A DNA stretch of 44,159 nt from Acidimicrobiaceae bacterium. GTDB lineage: Bacteria > Actinomycetota > Acidimicrobiia > Acidimicrobiales > Ilumatobacteraceae. The stretch's first letter is position 1. Each line of letters opens with the position of its first letter. Both the position numbers and the translations under genes were made by a program. Shown here piece after piece: positions 1-10,494 of the stretch. Where the stretch lies: NCBI GenBank assembly GCA_947446815.1, contig CANFGT010000008.1, positions 1 through 44,159 of the forward strand, read 5' to 3'. The notes beneath the pieces are model-generated. The model ran no database searches and was not told where the DNA came from. It saw only the letters and a program-made list of their open reading frames with translations.

Positions 1-343
<343 letters not shown>

Positions 344-407
344 TTTGAAATTATGCTCGTGCTTGCTCTGGAGTCCTTGTGGGGTAAAACCACATTGACA
401 ACTGATT

Positions 408-524
<117 letters not shown>

Positions 525-533
525 TTATTCGAG

Positions 534-571
534 GAACAACCCTCGATCCCTTCGGGGGTCGAGGGTTGTTC
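534..571 (+). terminator. rRNA operon terminator-like hairpin with UUCG tetraloop
   Basis: Bases 534-550 pair with 555-571 in a 17-bp stem (one T-G wobble) closed by a TTCG tetraloop at 551-554, a very stable RNA hairpin. It sits 10 bases after the 5S gene. The downstream bases are not a clear T-run, so termination by the hairpin alone, or a processing role, is inferred. Confidence 0.8.
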
Positions 572-632
572 TATGTACTGGGTTAATCGTCTACGGGGTA
601 ATTTGCTGTTTTCTCGCTAGCCTTTCGCGCCT

Positions 633-2129
633 ATGTCAGAACGCCGCGAGAGCAATTCAGGTCGACCCAACAGGGGAGCAGGTCCACGTGGCGCTGGTGC
701 ATCGCGCGCAGGGGGTTTCTCTCGAGGTCCGCGTCGCGACGACGACCGTCCAAGTCGTGGTTCGCGTCCTGATGGGGACCGCCCGGCTCGTGGTCGTTTC
801 GACCGCGATGATCGCGCGCCTCGCCGTGATGATGACAGGCCTCGCCGTTTTGATCGTGATGACCGTCCAAGTCGTGGTCCGCGTCCTGATGGGGACCGCC
901 CGGCTCGTGGTCGTTTTGACCGTGACGACCGTCCATCTCGTGGACGCTTTGACCGTGACGATCGCGCGCCTCGCCGTGATGATGACAGGCATCGCCGTTT
1001 TGATCGTGATGACCGTCCAAGTCGTGGTCCGCGTCCTGACGGAGACCGCCCGGCCCGTGGTCGCTTCGACCGTGACGACCGTGCACCGCGTCGTGATGAC
1101 GACAGGCCTCGCCGTTTTGACCGTGATGAACGTGCGCCTCGTCGTGATGATGACCGTCCGGCTCGTGGCCGTTTCGACCGTGATGACCGTGCACCGCGTC
1201 GTGATGATGACCGCGATGATCGTTCATCGCGCGGTCGTTTTGGTCGTGAGGATCGTCCGCGTCATTTTGATCCTGACCGTCCCCGCAGAGAAGACACTCG
1301 CACAGCAGCCCAGCGTCGCTCCGACGAAGTTGGGATGCGCACCGGTGGGCGTCGCACCACAGGAGAGATGTCGGGTCCGCCCGATCGCACCAGTGAAATC
1401 TGGGTGGATGAGGGTTCAACCCGTCCAATTCGTCGGCCTGAAGGAATTCGCGCGAGAGGAACAGGACGTGCGCAAAAGGGCGGTCGCAAAGAAGTGCGTG
1501 CACTTGATTCCGTCGTTGAAGAGTTCGAGCGTGCGGTAGGAAATCGCGGATCAGTTCGTGCGTTGAAGCGCTACGACGCTGCACTTCAAGCATTTGAAGC
1601 ACATCGTTATGAAGATGCGCGCAAGATTTTGAACCCGATGGCGAAGGAGTATTCCGACGTTGCTGCTGTGCATGAAATGTTGGGCCTGTGCCTGTATCGC
1701 GGTGGACAGTGGAAGCGTGCCCTCACGGAACTTGAAGTTGCAGTTGCACTGAATCCGGACTGGATTTTTAATCATGCAGTGATTCAAGACTGTCACCGTG
1801 CTTTGGGTAATCACCAAATGGTCGAAAAGTATTGGCGCGAGCTGGCAGAAGCATCACCTCATCCTGAGCTCATTGCGGAAGGTCGAATTGTGATGGCCGG
1901 ATCCTTGGCTGATCGCAAGTTGTTTGAAGAGGCACACGCAGTCATGGAAAAGGCTGCGGGTGACATGAAGCGTCCTTCGGAGTATCACCTTCGCCAATGG
2001 TTTGTCATTGCAGATCTTTATGACAAGCAAGGAAACGTCATCCAGGCACGACAGTTCTTTGAGCGGATTGCATTGCATGATCGCCAATTCGTCGATGTCG
2101 CCGAAAGACTTGCCACACTCGGCGCATAG
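633..2129 (+). CDS. TPR protein with long disordered Arg/Asp/Gly-rich repeat N-terminus
   Basis: A 498-residue protein in two parts. Residues ~1-220 are almost only R, D, G, P, F and A, with units such as GRFDRDDR, APRRDDDR and SRGPRPDGDRPARG repeated in tandem. This is a charge-balanced, presumably disordered RG-type tail. Residues ~290-498 are helical and TPR-like, with an ALTELEVAVALNPDW-type segment near 363-377. There is no signal peptide or membrane segment. The position two to four genes before a HAD phosphatase and tlyA resembles the actinobacterial TPR gene Rv1691, many relatives of which have RG-rich N-termini. Function is unknown; RNA or ribosome association is only an inference from the RG composition. 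The ATG at 633 has no good ribosome site, but TAGCCT at 618-623 could be a -10 for a nearly leaderless message. Confidence 0.85.
   Translation: MSERRESNSGRPNRGAGPRGAGASRAGGFSRGPRRDDDRPSRGSRPDGDRPARGRFDRDDRAPRRDDDRPRRFDRDDRPSRGPRPDGDRPARGRFDRDDRPSRGRFDRDDRAPRRDDDRHRRFDRDDRPSRGPRPDGDRPARGRFDRDDRAPRRDDDRPRRFDRDERAPRRDDDRPARGRFDRDDRAPRRDDDRDDRSSRGRFGREDRPRHFDPDRPRREDTRTAAQRRSDEVGMRTGGRRTTGEMSGPPDRTSEIWVDEGSTRPIRRPEGIRARGTGRAQKGGRKEVRALDSVVEEFERAVGNRGSVRALKRYDAALQAFEAHRYEDARKILNPMAKEYSDVAAVHEMLGLCLYRGGQWKRALTELEVAVALNPDWIFNHAVIQDCHRALGNHQMVEKYWRELAEASPHPELIAEGRIVMAGSLADRKLFEEAHAVMEKAAGDMKRPSEYHLRQWFVIADLYDKQGNVIQARQFFERIALHDRQFVDVAERLATLGA
732..1250 (+). repeat. In-gene degenerate tandem repeat encoding RFDRDDR/APRRDDDR units
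   Basis: The DNA encoding residues ~34-205 of the TPR protein consists of near-identical units. The block SRG(S/P)RPDGDRPARGRFD recurs at residues 41, 80 and 130, with shorter RFDRDDR units between. The repetition keeps two other reading frames open (one on each strand), which produces long spurious ORFs. Such a region is prone to length change by slippage or recombination. Confidence 0.9.
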
Positions 2130-2162
2130 TCGCACACATCTCTTTCATAGCGAAAGGGAAAT

Positions 2163-2534
2163 ATGTCAGCTATTGCCGTCGATGAAATCGACAATCTCAA
2201 TATTGTTGTACTTGTGGGTGAGGTCACCTCTCCACCTGTGAGTCGAGAACTTCCTTCGGGAAGTGTGGTGTCCACGTTTGATGTGGCAACCGTGACCGAG
2301 AATGGGCGAGTTTCTGTTCCTGTTTCGCTGGAGGGCGAGTCCGAGGTGGCCGTAGTTGGAGCAGAAGTATGCATTATTGGCATCGTGCGTCGTCGGTTCT
2401 TTCGGTCGGGAGCATCGGTTGCCAGCCGCACCGAGGTGGTGGCGCAATCAGTCATCTCGATGAGACGTCGGGCACAGGTACGCAAAGCTGTGGGGAAGGC
2501 CACGGATAATCTTCTTGCGTTTCTTGATGTCTGA
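2163..2534 (+). CDS. SSB-like single-stranded DNA-binding OB-fold protein (short paralogue)
   Basis: A 123-residue protein whose first half reads like an SSB OB-fold: [13 protein letters not shown] at residues ~13-25, then [16 protein letters not shown] at ~28-43. It ends NLLAFLDV and lacks both the Gly/Gln-rich linker and the acidic DDIPF-type tip by which housekeeping SSB recruits partner proteins. It is therefore probably an accessory SSB paralogue rather than the essential one, which is usually next to rpsF. The ATG at 2163 is preceded by a purine-rich site CGAAAGGGAA. It lies 33 bases after the TPR gene and 35 before the aldolase start, so the three may be co-transcribed. The OB-fold assignment is by motif only. 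Confidence 0.7.
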   Translation: MSAIAVDEIDNLNIVVLVGEVTSPPVSRELPSGSVVSTFDVATVTENGRVSVPVSLEGESEVAVVGAEVCIIGIVRRRFFRSGASVASRTEVVAQSVISMRRRAQVRKAVGKATDNLLAFLDV

Positions 2535-2569
2535 CTAGTGTGATTCCTGACGAAAGGGAACCACACGTC

Positions 2570-3457
2570 ATGAATTCCGAACAAGTTGAACATATGCGCT
2601 CCGGCAAGGGCTTTATCGCTGCACTCGATCAGAGCGGCGGCAGCACTCCGAAGGCATTGATGTTGTACGGGGTTGAAGAAAATGAATACTCCGGCGACGA
2701 GCAAATGTTCGACCTGATTCATGGCATGCGCACTCGCATGATGACAAGCCCCGTTTTCGGCGGCGATCGTGTTCTCGGGGCAATCCTCTTTGAAGGAACG
2801 ATGGACCGCCAAGTGGAAGGTGTTGGAGCCGCGTCGTATTTGTGGAATGTGAAGAAGGTTCTTCCTTTCCTCAAGATCGACAAGGGTCTTGCCGATGAGG
2901 CAAACGGCGTTCAGATCATGAAGCCGAATCCAGACCTTGATGCCCTGTTGAAGAAGGCTGTTGCAAACGGAGTCTTTGGTACCAAGATGCGTTCGGTTAT
3001 CAAGGTTGCAAACAAATCCGGCATTGAAGCCGTTGTTGCTCAGCAGTTTGAAGTGGGTCGTCAAATTCTCGCAGCCGGGCTGATTCCGATCATTGAACCT
3101 GAAGTCGACATCAACAGCCCAAGCAAGTCTGAAGCGGAAGCAATTCTTAAAGTTGCACTTCTCGCAGAACTAGACAAGCAGCCCGCTGATCAGCCCGTGA
3201 TGTTGAAGTTGACTCTTCCTGAAACAGATGGCTTCTACGACGCACTTGTGGCTCACCCAAGCGTTCTACGCGTTGTTGCTTTGTCGGGTGGATACTCCCG
3301 CGAGGAATCAAATGCTCGTTTGTCTCGCAACAAGGGCGTGATTGCAAGTTTCTCGCGAGCACTCACTGAAGGTCTTTCTGCCAAGCAATCAGATGCAGAA
3401 TTCAATGCCGCACTTGATGCGTCCATTGCAAGCATCTGCGCAGCTTCAAACACGTGA
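2570..3457 (+). CDS. fda: Fructose-bisphosphate aldolase, class I
   Basis: A 295-residue enzyme, the usual length of the short bacterial class I aldolases (S. aureus FdaB type). It cleaves fructose 1,6-bisphosphate to glyceraldehyde 3-phosphate and DHAP in glycolysis and gluconeogenesis. The family start [20 protein letters not shown] is at residues ~11-30. IIEPEVDI and [10 protein letters not shown] carry the acidic and Schiff-base lysine positions expected of the family. A GTG at 2540 would add ten residues, but the ribosome site GAAAGGGA at 2552-2559 sits just before ATG 2570, and MNSEQVEHM matches the family N-terminus, so 2570 is chosen. It ends in a hairpin shared with the convergent DUF1015 gene. 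Confidence 0.93.
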   Translation: MNSEQVEHMRSGKGFIAALDQSGGSTPKALMLYGVEENEYSGDEQMFDLIHGMRTRMMTSPVFGGDRVLGAILFEGTMDRQVEGVGAASYLWNVKKVLPFLKIDKGLADEANGVQIMKPNPDLDALLKKAVANGVFGTKMRSVIKVANKSGIEAVVAQQFEVGRQILAAGLIPIIEPEVDINSPSKSEAEAILKVALLAELDKQPADQPVMLKLTLPETDGFYDALVAHPSVLRVVALSGGYSREESNARLSRNKGVIASFSRALTEGLSAKQSDAEFNAALDASIASICAASNT

Positions 3458-3488
3458 TGTAATGCCCCTAACGTAAGGGGCGCATCAC
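3454..3488. terminator. Bidirectional hairpin between convergent fda and DUF1015 genes
   Basis: GTGATG at 3454-3459 pairs with CATCAC at 3483-3488, and TGCCCC at 3463-3468 pairs with GGGGCG at 3477-3482 (one wobble). There is a 3-base bulge and an 8-base loop. The structure overlaps the ends of both convergent genes. There is no long T-run on either side, so its efficiency as a terminator is uncertain. Confidence 0.5.
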
Positions 3489-4655
3489 CATTCCTGTTCG
3501 CAGTTTTGGTGTGAAGAATGTTGATTTTGGTGGCATGAGTTCACCTGTGTCTGCTGTGCGACGAATCTCTTGCAGAGACACGGGCCGAATGAGAATTGCT
3601 GCGCCATATGCGCCGCCGGCAACTTTGCCGAGAATCTCTTTGACACCATGTTGATACGACACCACATGATCGGTAGTGCTCAGAGCATGTTCAAGTCGGG
3701 AACTATCGAGAGCACGAACATTTGTTAACGCATCCTCAATAGGTGTGAGGAAAGTGCCCGTACCATCGGGAGAGACAAGGCACAGGCAGCCGTTCGAGTC
3801 CATGTCGCTAATGGTGTGTGGCCCAACTTTGCCGGCATCGGAGAAGTTGTAGAACGGTGCGAGTGCCGTCATCAATGCTTGTGGCGAGATGTCATAGAGG
3901 CGATGAATTGCTGCAACGCTGAGCTGTTCTTGAACCAATTCGCCAACATAGGTCATGGTGAGCTCAGCATCAGACGGACCACCGTTGGCCCGTACCTCAT
4001 CTCGATAGGAACGACTGATTGCATAACGATGATGACCATCTGCAATAAGAACGGGATTCGAAGAAACGAGTTCTGCAATGCGGGAGATTCGTGCTGGATC
4101 TTCGACACGTTCGAGAACGTGCACAACGCCTTCCTCGTCCGTGCATTGTGCAATGACGGTTGCGGGCTCGACAAGCGCATCAGTAAGTCCAGCTGTCAAT
4201 GAAAGACCCCAGATAGGGCTGAGGTTGGCCTGAGTTGCGCGAGTGAGATCGAGACGGTCCGTCTTGGCTTTCGGTGTGGTTCTTTCATGTGGCAGAACTC
4301 CGCCTGCGCCTTCGTCAACAACTTCGAGAGCACCGATGACGCCGATGGTGGTCCGTGCACGACCAGCTTCGTCAGTAAAGGTCATGCGGTAAATCGAGAA
4401 GGTGGGCGAAGAATCTTCAGCAACGATGCCCTGGGTGATCCACGATTGAAGAATGGTGGAGCTCTGTGCATATCGACCAGCACCGTCAGCCTCAATGGGG
4501 TAGTCGACAAGAACCACATTGTGTGAGTTTATTGCTGCATATTCCCCACGGCGAGCCTCGTCGAACACGTCGTATGGCGCCGACGTCAAAGCGGTGATAT
4601 CGGCACTTCCCGAAGTGGAGTAGCGCAGGGCAGGGAACGGTTCGAATCGTGGCAC
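3468..4655 (-). CDS. DUF1015 family protein
   Basis: About 395 residues. The family signature VLIADGHHRYAISRSYRDE is visible in the middle, and the N-terminus PRFEPFPALRYS resembles the usual xFxPFxGLRY opening of DUF1015 proteins. The biochemical function is not established for this family as far as I know. It is cytosolic, with no signal or membrane segment. Start choice: the frame stays open upstream to a TTG at 4706, which would overlap the divergent HAD gene; GTG at 4655 places the conserved motif at the N-terminus and removes the overlap. Neither has a convincing ribosome site, so the start is uncertain while the family call is firm. Confidence 0.85.
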   Translation of the reverse strand: MPRFEPFPALRYSTSGSADITALTSAPYDVFDEARRGEYAAINSHNVVLVDYPIEADGAGRYAQSSTILQSWITQGIVAEDSSPTFSIYRMTFTDEAGRARTTIGVIGALEVVDEGAGGVLPHERTTPKAKTDRLDLTRATQANLSPIWGLSLTAGLTDALVEPATVIAQCTDEEGVVHVLERVEDPARISRIAELVSSNPVLIADGHHRYAISRSYRDEVRANGGPSDAELTMTYVGELVQEQLSVAAIHRLYDISPQALMTALAPFYNFSDAGKVGPHTISDMDSNGCLCLVSPDGTGTFLTPIEDALTNVRALDSSRLEHALSTTDHVVSYQHGVKEILGKVAGGAYGAAILIRPVSLQEIRRTADTGELMPPKSTFFTPKLRTGMVMRPLR

Positions 4656-4683
4656 AGGTACAAGGGTGGCAGGATTAGGGGCA

Positions 4684-5475
4684 ATGAGCAAAACCCTTTC
4701 CACCAAAGTTGTTCTCTGCGACCTCGACGGGGTGGTGTGGCTTGCTCATCAGCCGATTGCTGGTGCAGCGGAGGCCATTGCTCGCTTGCGCTCTGCAGGA
4801 ATTCGCGTTCTCTTCGTGACCAACAATTCGTTCTCCACCAGACAGCAACAGGTGGAGGCACTTCGCAACATTGGCATTGAGGCGCAAGGCGATGTGATTA
4901 CCTCCGCTATGTCAGCTGCAACAGTCGTTCAAACAGGATGGCGAGTCATGGTGTGCGGTGGCGAAGGACTTATTGAAGAAGTCTCCCTGGCCGGTGCAGA
5001 AGTAGTGGTGCCGTATTTGGAGCGTGGAGCACCGGGCAGTTTTGACGCCGTGGTTGTCGGCTTCCACCGTGAATTCGACTTTGAAGTGCTGACGGATGCC
5101 TTGACGGCCGTTCGTGGAGGTGCGACCTTGATCGGCTCAAACGGTGACCCGAATTACCCGACACCAACAGGTCCTATTCCAGGTGGTGGCGCGATTCTTG
5201 CAGCAGTGGAAAAGACAACTGGCGTGGCGGCACTCGTGACGGGTAAGCCTCATCGACCCATGGCGGAACTTGTGTATGCAATGTGTCCAGGGGTGGCGGC
5301 TTCTGAGATGGTGATGGTGGGTGACATGCCAGCGACTGACGGCGCTTTTGCTCGCACGATTGGTTGTGCATATGCGCTTGTTCTAAGTGGAATGACACCA
5401 TCTGGCGACGGAGTGGACGCTGACATTGTGGAAGATTCTCTCGCGGGGGTCGCTGACCGCATTCTGAACTCCTAA
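4684..5475 (+). CDS. HAD-IIA phosphatase (glycerol-3-phosphate / NagD-like)
   Basis: A 263-residue HAD superfamily hydrolase of the NagD/PGP type. All four motifs are present: LCDLDGVVW (nucleophile and acid Asp), FVTNNS, the lysine in TGKPHRPM, and MVGDMPATDG. The type IIA cap lies between motifs II and III. The positional counterpart in M. tuberculosis, Rv1692, dephosphorylates glycerol 3-phosphate, so a role in phospholipid glycerol recycling is a reasonable inference. This protein is shorter and seems to lack the C-terminal extension of Rv1692. The ATG at 4684 is preceded by AGGGG at 4676-4680, which decides against an upstream GTG at 4666. tlyA follows after 32 bases but has its own promoter. 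Confidence 0.9.
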   Translation: MSKTLSTKVVLCDLDGVVWLAHQPIAGAAEAIARLRSAGIRVLFVTNNSFSTRQQQVEALRNIGIEAQGDVITSAMSAATVVQTGWRVMVCGGEGLIEEVSLAGAEVVVPYLERGAPGSFDAVVVGFHREFDFEVLTDALTAVRGGATLIGSNGDPNYPTPTGPIPGGGAILAAVEKTTGVAALVTGKPHRPMAELVYAMCPGVAASEMVMVGDMPATDGAFARTIGCAYALVLSGMTPSGDGVDADIVEDSLAGVADRILNS

Positions 5476-5495
5476 AAGCTTCTCTCTCGTCCGAG

Positions 5496-5501
5496 TACGA
5501 T
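5496..5501 (+). promoter_or_regulatory. -10 box TACGAT for leaderless tlyA
   Basis: TACGAT ends exactly 6 bases before GTG 5508, so transcription would begin at the start codon. There is no ribosome site before the GTG and no recognisable -35. The same spacing recurs at nine other genes in the window. Confidence 0.65.
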
Positions 5502-5507
5502 TCAGTT

Positions 5508-6278
5508 GTGCGAATGCGACTCGACGCTGCTCTTGTGAAGAGAGGTCTCGCAGAGAGCCGTTCCGAAGCATCGCGACTGATTGACGATGGTCATGTCACC
5601 GTTTCTGGAGCCTTTGCCGACAAGTCTTCGCGTCTGGTGGCACCAGACGAACCCATCAATGTTGTTGTTGAGAAGAAGTTTGTGAGTCGCGGAGGCGAGA
5701 AGTTGTCGCACGCACTCGACAGTTTTGGTATTGAAGTTATTAACCGTTCGGTCATGGATGCCGGAGTGTCAACGGGTGGATTCACTGATTGTGTTCTTCA
5801 GCGCGGGGCTCGTCGTGTGTTTGCCGTGGACGTTGGGCGTAATCAATTGCATGAGCGCATCAAGAAAGACCCGCGAGTCGATTGGCGAGACGGAGTCAAC
5901 GTTCGGGAAATTGAACCCGATGTGTTGCCATTCCCTTGTTCACTCTTAGTGGCGGATCTCTCTTTTATCTCTCTCACGAAAGTCCTGCCCGCATTGATGG
6001 CTGTGATGGGGCCCGAGGAGGGCTTTGCACAACCCGCCATGGTTCTTCTCGTGAAGCCTCAGTTTGAAGCAGGCCGGGTCGAGGTCTCACGTGGCAAGGG
6101 AGTCATCACAGACCCAGTAATCCACGCGGAGGCCATCAGAACGGTCCAGGACTGCGTGGAAGGCCACGGTGGAATCGTTGCGGGCCTTGTGGAATCCCCC
6201 ATAAAAGGCGCGGAGGGCAATACGGAGTTTCTGATGTTCGTTGAATGCCCCACCTCTTTCGTAGGTTGTGAGTCATGA
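5508..6278 (+). CDS. tlyA: TlyA, 16S/23S rRNA 2'-O-ribose methyltransferase
   Basis: A 256-residue rRNA cytidine 2'-O-methyltransferase (haemolysin TlyA family). In mycobacteria the enzyme modifies C1409 of 16S and C1920 of 23S rRNA, and the modifications make ribosomes sensitive to capreomycin. An N-terminal S4 RNA-binding domain (RLDAALVKRGLAESRSEASR, ~3-65) is followed by an FtsJ-type SAM domain with DAGVSTGGFTDCVLQRGA (~84-101) and AVDVGRNQL. GTG 5508 is preferred over ATG 5514 because the -10 box TACGAT lies precisely 6 bases upstream, predicting a leaderless mRNA. The last four bases overlap nadK (ATGA), implying translational coupling in a tlyA-nadK-recN operon, as in other actinobacteria. 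Confidence 0.93.
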   Translation: MRMRLDAALVKRGLAESRSEASRLIDDGHVTVSGAFADKSSRLVAPDEPINVVVEKKFVSRGGEKLSHALDSFGIEVINRSVMDAGVSTGGFTDCVLQRGARRVFAVDVGRNQLHERIKKDPRVDWRDGVNVREIEPDVLPFPCSLLVADLSFISLTKVLPALMAVMGPEEGFAQPAMVLLVKPQFEAGRVEVSRGKGVITDPVIHAEAIRTVQDCVEGHGGIVAGLVESPIKGAEGNTEFLMFVECPTSFVGCES

Positions 6279-7132
6279 CTCGAGTTGGCATAGCTGTTCA
6301 CCGCTTTCGCCCTGACGCACTAGAAGTTGCTCGTCAGGTGGCGAATTGGAGCGTGCAACATGGTTTGGTAACTGTTGTTGATGAAGCCGACGTTGCGGCC
6401 GTTGATTCACCACATGTCCTTGCTGGAGACACAGGTGATGTTGATGTGATGGTGTCAATCGGCGGAGACGGCACAATGTTGCGCGCCGTTCGTACGTTGG
6501 CTGGTCGACAGGTTCCCATCATCGGTGTCAACCTCGGAACATTGGGATACCTCGCGGCGGTGGAGGCTGACTTTGTACTGAGTGCCCTTGATGCTTGGCG
6601 CGTTGGGGTGGAGGGGAAAGACTTCTACTTCGATGACCGCATGTTGCTCGAGGTCGCAATGTGGTCAAACGGTGCTCGGCTCGCAAATGTTCTCGCACTC
6701 AACGAAGTCGTCATCGAAAAAAGAGAGACGGGACATACCGTGCATCTCGGTGTGGACATCGATAAGGCGCCTTTCACCACATATGCAGCGGATGGTTTGA
6801 TTATCGCAACGCCCACAGGTTCGACGGCATATTCGATGTCAGCGCGTGGTCCAATTTTGTCGCCACGTCTACGAGCCATGCTGCTGACTCCTGTATCGCC
6901 ACACATGTTGTTTGATAGGTCAATGGTCCTCGACGGTGGCGAAGTGATTCGAGTCGAGGCATTGGGCCATCGATCCATCAATGTCGCCACAGACGGCGAC
7001 CTCGTGCACACATTGCGTCCGGGGGATGTCATTGAAGTGAGAGCAGCAGTAGAGGTCGCGAGATTTATGCGGTTTGAGGAACGGCGATTCCATCAGATTT
7101 TGAAATCCAAATTTGGACTGAGTGATCGCTGA
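6275..7132 (+). CDS. nadK: NAD kinase
   Basis: A 285-residue ATP/polyphosphate NAD kinase making NADP. The diagnostic motifs are the GGDGTML loop (VSIGGDGTMLRAV, ~59-71), NLGTLGYLAAVE just after it, and the TYAADGLIIATPTGSTAYS segment holding the NAD-binding and catalytic region. The length is normal. The start overlaps the tlyA stop as ATGA and the end overlaps the recN start by one base (TGATG), so it is the middle gene of a tightly coupled operon. This matches the order Rv1694-Rv1695-Rv1696. Confidence 0.95.
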   Translation: MTRVGIAVHRFRPDALEVARQVANWSVQHGLVTVVDEADVAAVDSPHVLAGDTGDVDVMVSIGGDGTMLRAVRTLAGRQVPIIGVNLGTLGYLAAVEADFVLSALDAWRVGVEGKDFYFDDRMLLEVAMWSNGARLANVLALNEVVIEKRETGHTVHLGVDIDKAPFTTYAADGLIIATPTGSTAYSMSARGPILSPRLRAMLLTPVSPHMLFDRSMVLDGGEVIRVEALGHRSINVATDGDLVHTLRPGDVIEVRAAVEVARFMRFEERRFHQILKSKFGLSDR

Positions 7133-8772
7133 TGCTTGTTGAACTATCGATCGAAAACTTGGGCATCATCGAGTCGTCCCGCATTTCGTTTCAAAGTGGT
7201 TTCACTGCGTTTACAGGTGAGACCGGTGCTGGCAAAACAATGTTGGTTGAAGCCATCAATCTCGTGTGTGGGCGTCGCGCCGAAGCAGGAGTGATTCGTG
7301 ATGGCGCCGATGAGGCTCATGTTGAGGCACGTTTCGTTCGTGTCAATACTGATGGTGAAGAGGAAGAAATCATTCTCGCCCGTTCCCTGCATCGAGAAGG
7401 TCGTAGTCGGGCTTACATCAATGGTCGAATGGCCACGGTTGCCTCGCTAGCGGAGTTTGGTGAGGAACTTGTCGACATTCATGGTCAGCATGCTCATCAG
7501 CGTTTGTTGACCGCTGCTGTTCAGCGAGAATCCCTTGACACTTTTGCTGCGATTGATCTAACGGAACTCCGGGAAGCTCGTGAGGCAGTGACACAAGTTG
7601 ATGCGATGCTTGCGGCTCTCGGCGGTGACGAAAAATCACGTGCTCGTGAACTTGATTTGCTTGGGTATCAGTGTGAAGAAATTGAGATCGTCAATATCTC
7701 GGGGCCGAACGAAGACGCTGTTTTATCGCAAGAAGAAGATCTTTTGGCCGATGTTGTACGCCATCAAGAATCGCTATGGAAAGCAGCTTCATTACTAACC
7801 GATGATGGCGCAGCAGTCGAAAAATTGGGTGAGGCACACCGAGTACTTGGGAATGTGTCGTCGATGGCTGATGTGTCGGCGCGTCTGAACGCATTGTTGG
7901 CGGAAGCAGAAGATGTTTCTCATCTCTTAAGAAGTGCTGCTGAGTCCACCGAAGAGAATCCAGAGCGATTGGAATTCATTCGAGTGCGTCGCCAATCTCT
8001 CAGAGACCTGATGCGCAAATATGGGGATTCGCTGACAGATGTGATTGCTTTTGGTATCGAAGCGCGCACTCGTCTCGATGAACTCATGGGCTACGCCGAA
8101 CGAGTGCAGGAATTGGAGCTTTCGAAAAAGAAGGCATTACTGGCTCTTCGCTCAGCTCAGATTCGAGTGGGGGATCAGCGCCGTGCGGCTGCCCCTGCGC
8201 TCGGAAAAGAGGTGGAAGCTCGATTGCGTCAACTTGCAATGCCGAACGCATCTATGCAGGTCTCAGTGGGCAATGCGGAGTCTGATCCCGCTGGCGAGTC
8301 CGTGGTGTTCATGTTGGCGGCTAACCCTGGGAGCGCTCCTCAACCGCTCACCAAAGTGGCAAGTGGAGGAGAACTCGCACGTGTGATGTTGTCTCTTCGT
8401 CTGGTGCTTACCGGAGACCCAGCAACGATGGTGTTTGACGAAGTGGATGCCGGCATAGGCGGAGCCGCAGCTGTTGCGGTGGCGACGGCGTTGCGTGAGT
8501 TGGGTGATGGACATCAAGTTTTTGCTGTAACGCATTTAGCTCAAGTTGCAGCTTCTGCACATCAGCAAATTTCTGTTTCTAAGACCGTGAAGGCTCAACG
8601 GACCTATGGCTCGGCAACGACCGTGCGGCCGGAGGACAGGGCGGGCGAGATTGCACGAATGTTGTCTGGCGGGGTGGCCGATGAGTCAGCCATTGCGCAC
8701 GCAAAGGACTTGTTGACCTCTTTAGGTACAACCGTGAACGTTTCGAAGAAGGGCAAAGGGAAGGCCCGTTAG
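7132..8772 (+). CDS. recN: DNA repair protein RecN
   Basis: A 546-residue SMC-like ATPase of double-strand break repair. It has an N-terminal Walker A (GETGAGKTM, ~30-38) after the typical opening LVELSIENLGIIE. A central Glu/Leu-rich coiled coil spans ~150-370. The C-terminal half holds the signature TKVASGGELARVMLSLRLVL, Walker B VFDEVDAGIGG and the H-loop VTHLAQVA. The ABC head parts are intact and the length is normal. It is coupled to nadK by a one-base stop/start overlap. The Lys-rich tail (KKGKGKAR) is unremarkable. Confidence 0.95.
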   Translation: MLVELSIENLGIIESSRISFQSGFTAFTGETGAGKTMLVEAINLVCGRRAEAGVIRDGADEAHVEARFVRVNTDGEEEEIILARSLHREGRSRAYINGRMATVASLAEFGEELVDIHGQHAHQRLLTAAVQRESLDTFAAIDLTELREAREAVTQVDAMLAALGGDEKSRARELDLLGYQCEEIEIVNISGPNEDAVLSQEEDLLADVVRHQESLWKAASLLTDDGAAVEKLGEAHRVLGNVSSMADVSARLNALLAEAEDVSHLLRSAAESTEENPERLEFIRVRRQSLRDLMRKYGDSLTDVIAFGIEARTRLDELMGYAERVQELELSKKKALLALRSAQIRVGDQRRAAAPALGKEVEARLRQLAMPNASMQVSVGNAESDPAGESVVFMLAANPGSAPQPLTKVASGGELARVMLSLRLVLTGDPATMVFDEVDAGIGGAAAVAVATALRELGDGHQVFAVTHLAQVAASAHQQISVSKTVKAQRTYGSATTVRPEDRAGEIARMLSGGVADESAIAHAKDLLTSLGTTVNVSKKGKGKAR

Positions 8773-8801
8773 GGGATTCTCAGGTGGTCCCTCACATCGG
8801 T

Positions 8802-8807
8802 TATGAT
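8802..8807 (+). promoter_or_regulatory. Candidate -10 box TATGAT for pyrG
   Basis: TATGAT lies 38 bases before the pyrG ATG in the 73-base gap after recN. A transcript starting near 8814 would have a ~32-base leader containing the ribosome site GGGAG near 8837-8841. No clear -35 is seen, so this is a weak prediction. Confidence 0.35.
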
Positions 8808-8809
8808 GA

Positions 8810-10483
<1,674 letters not shown>

Positions 10484-10494
10484 GTTTCTTTTCC

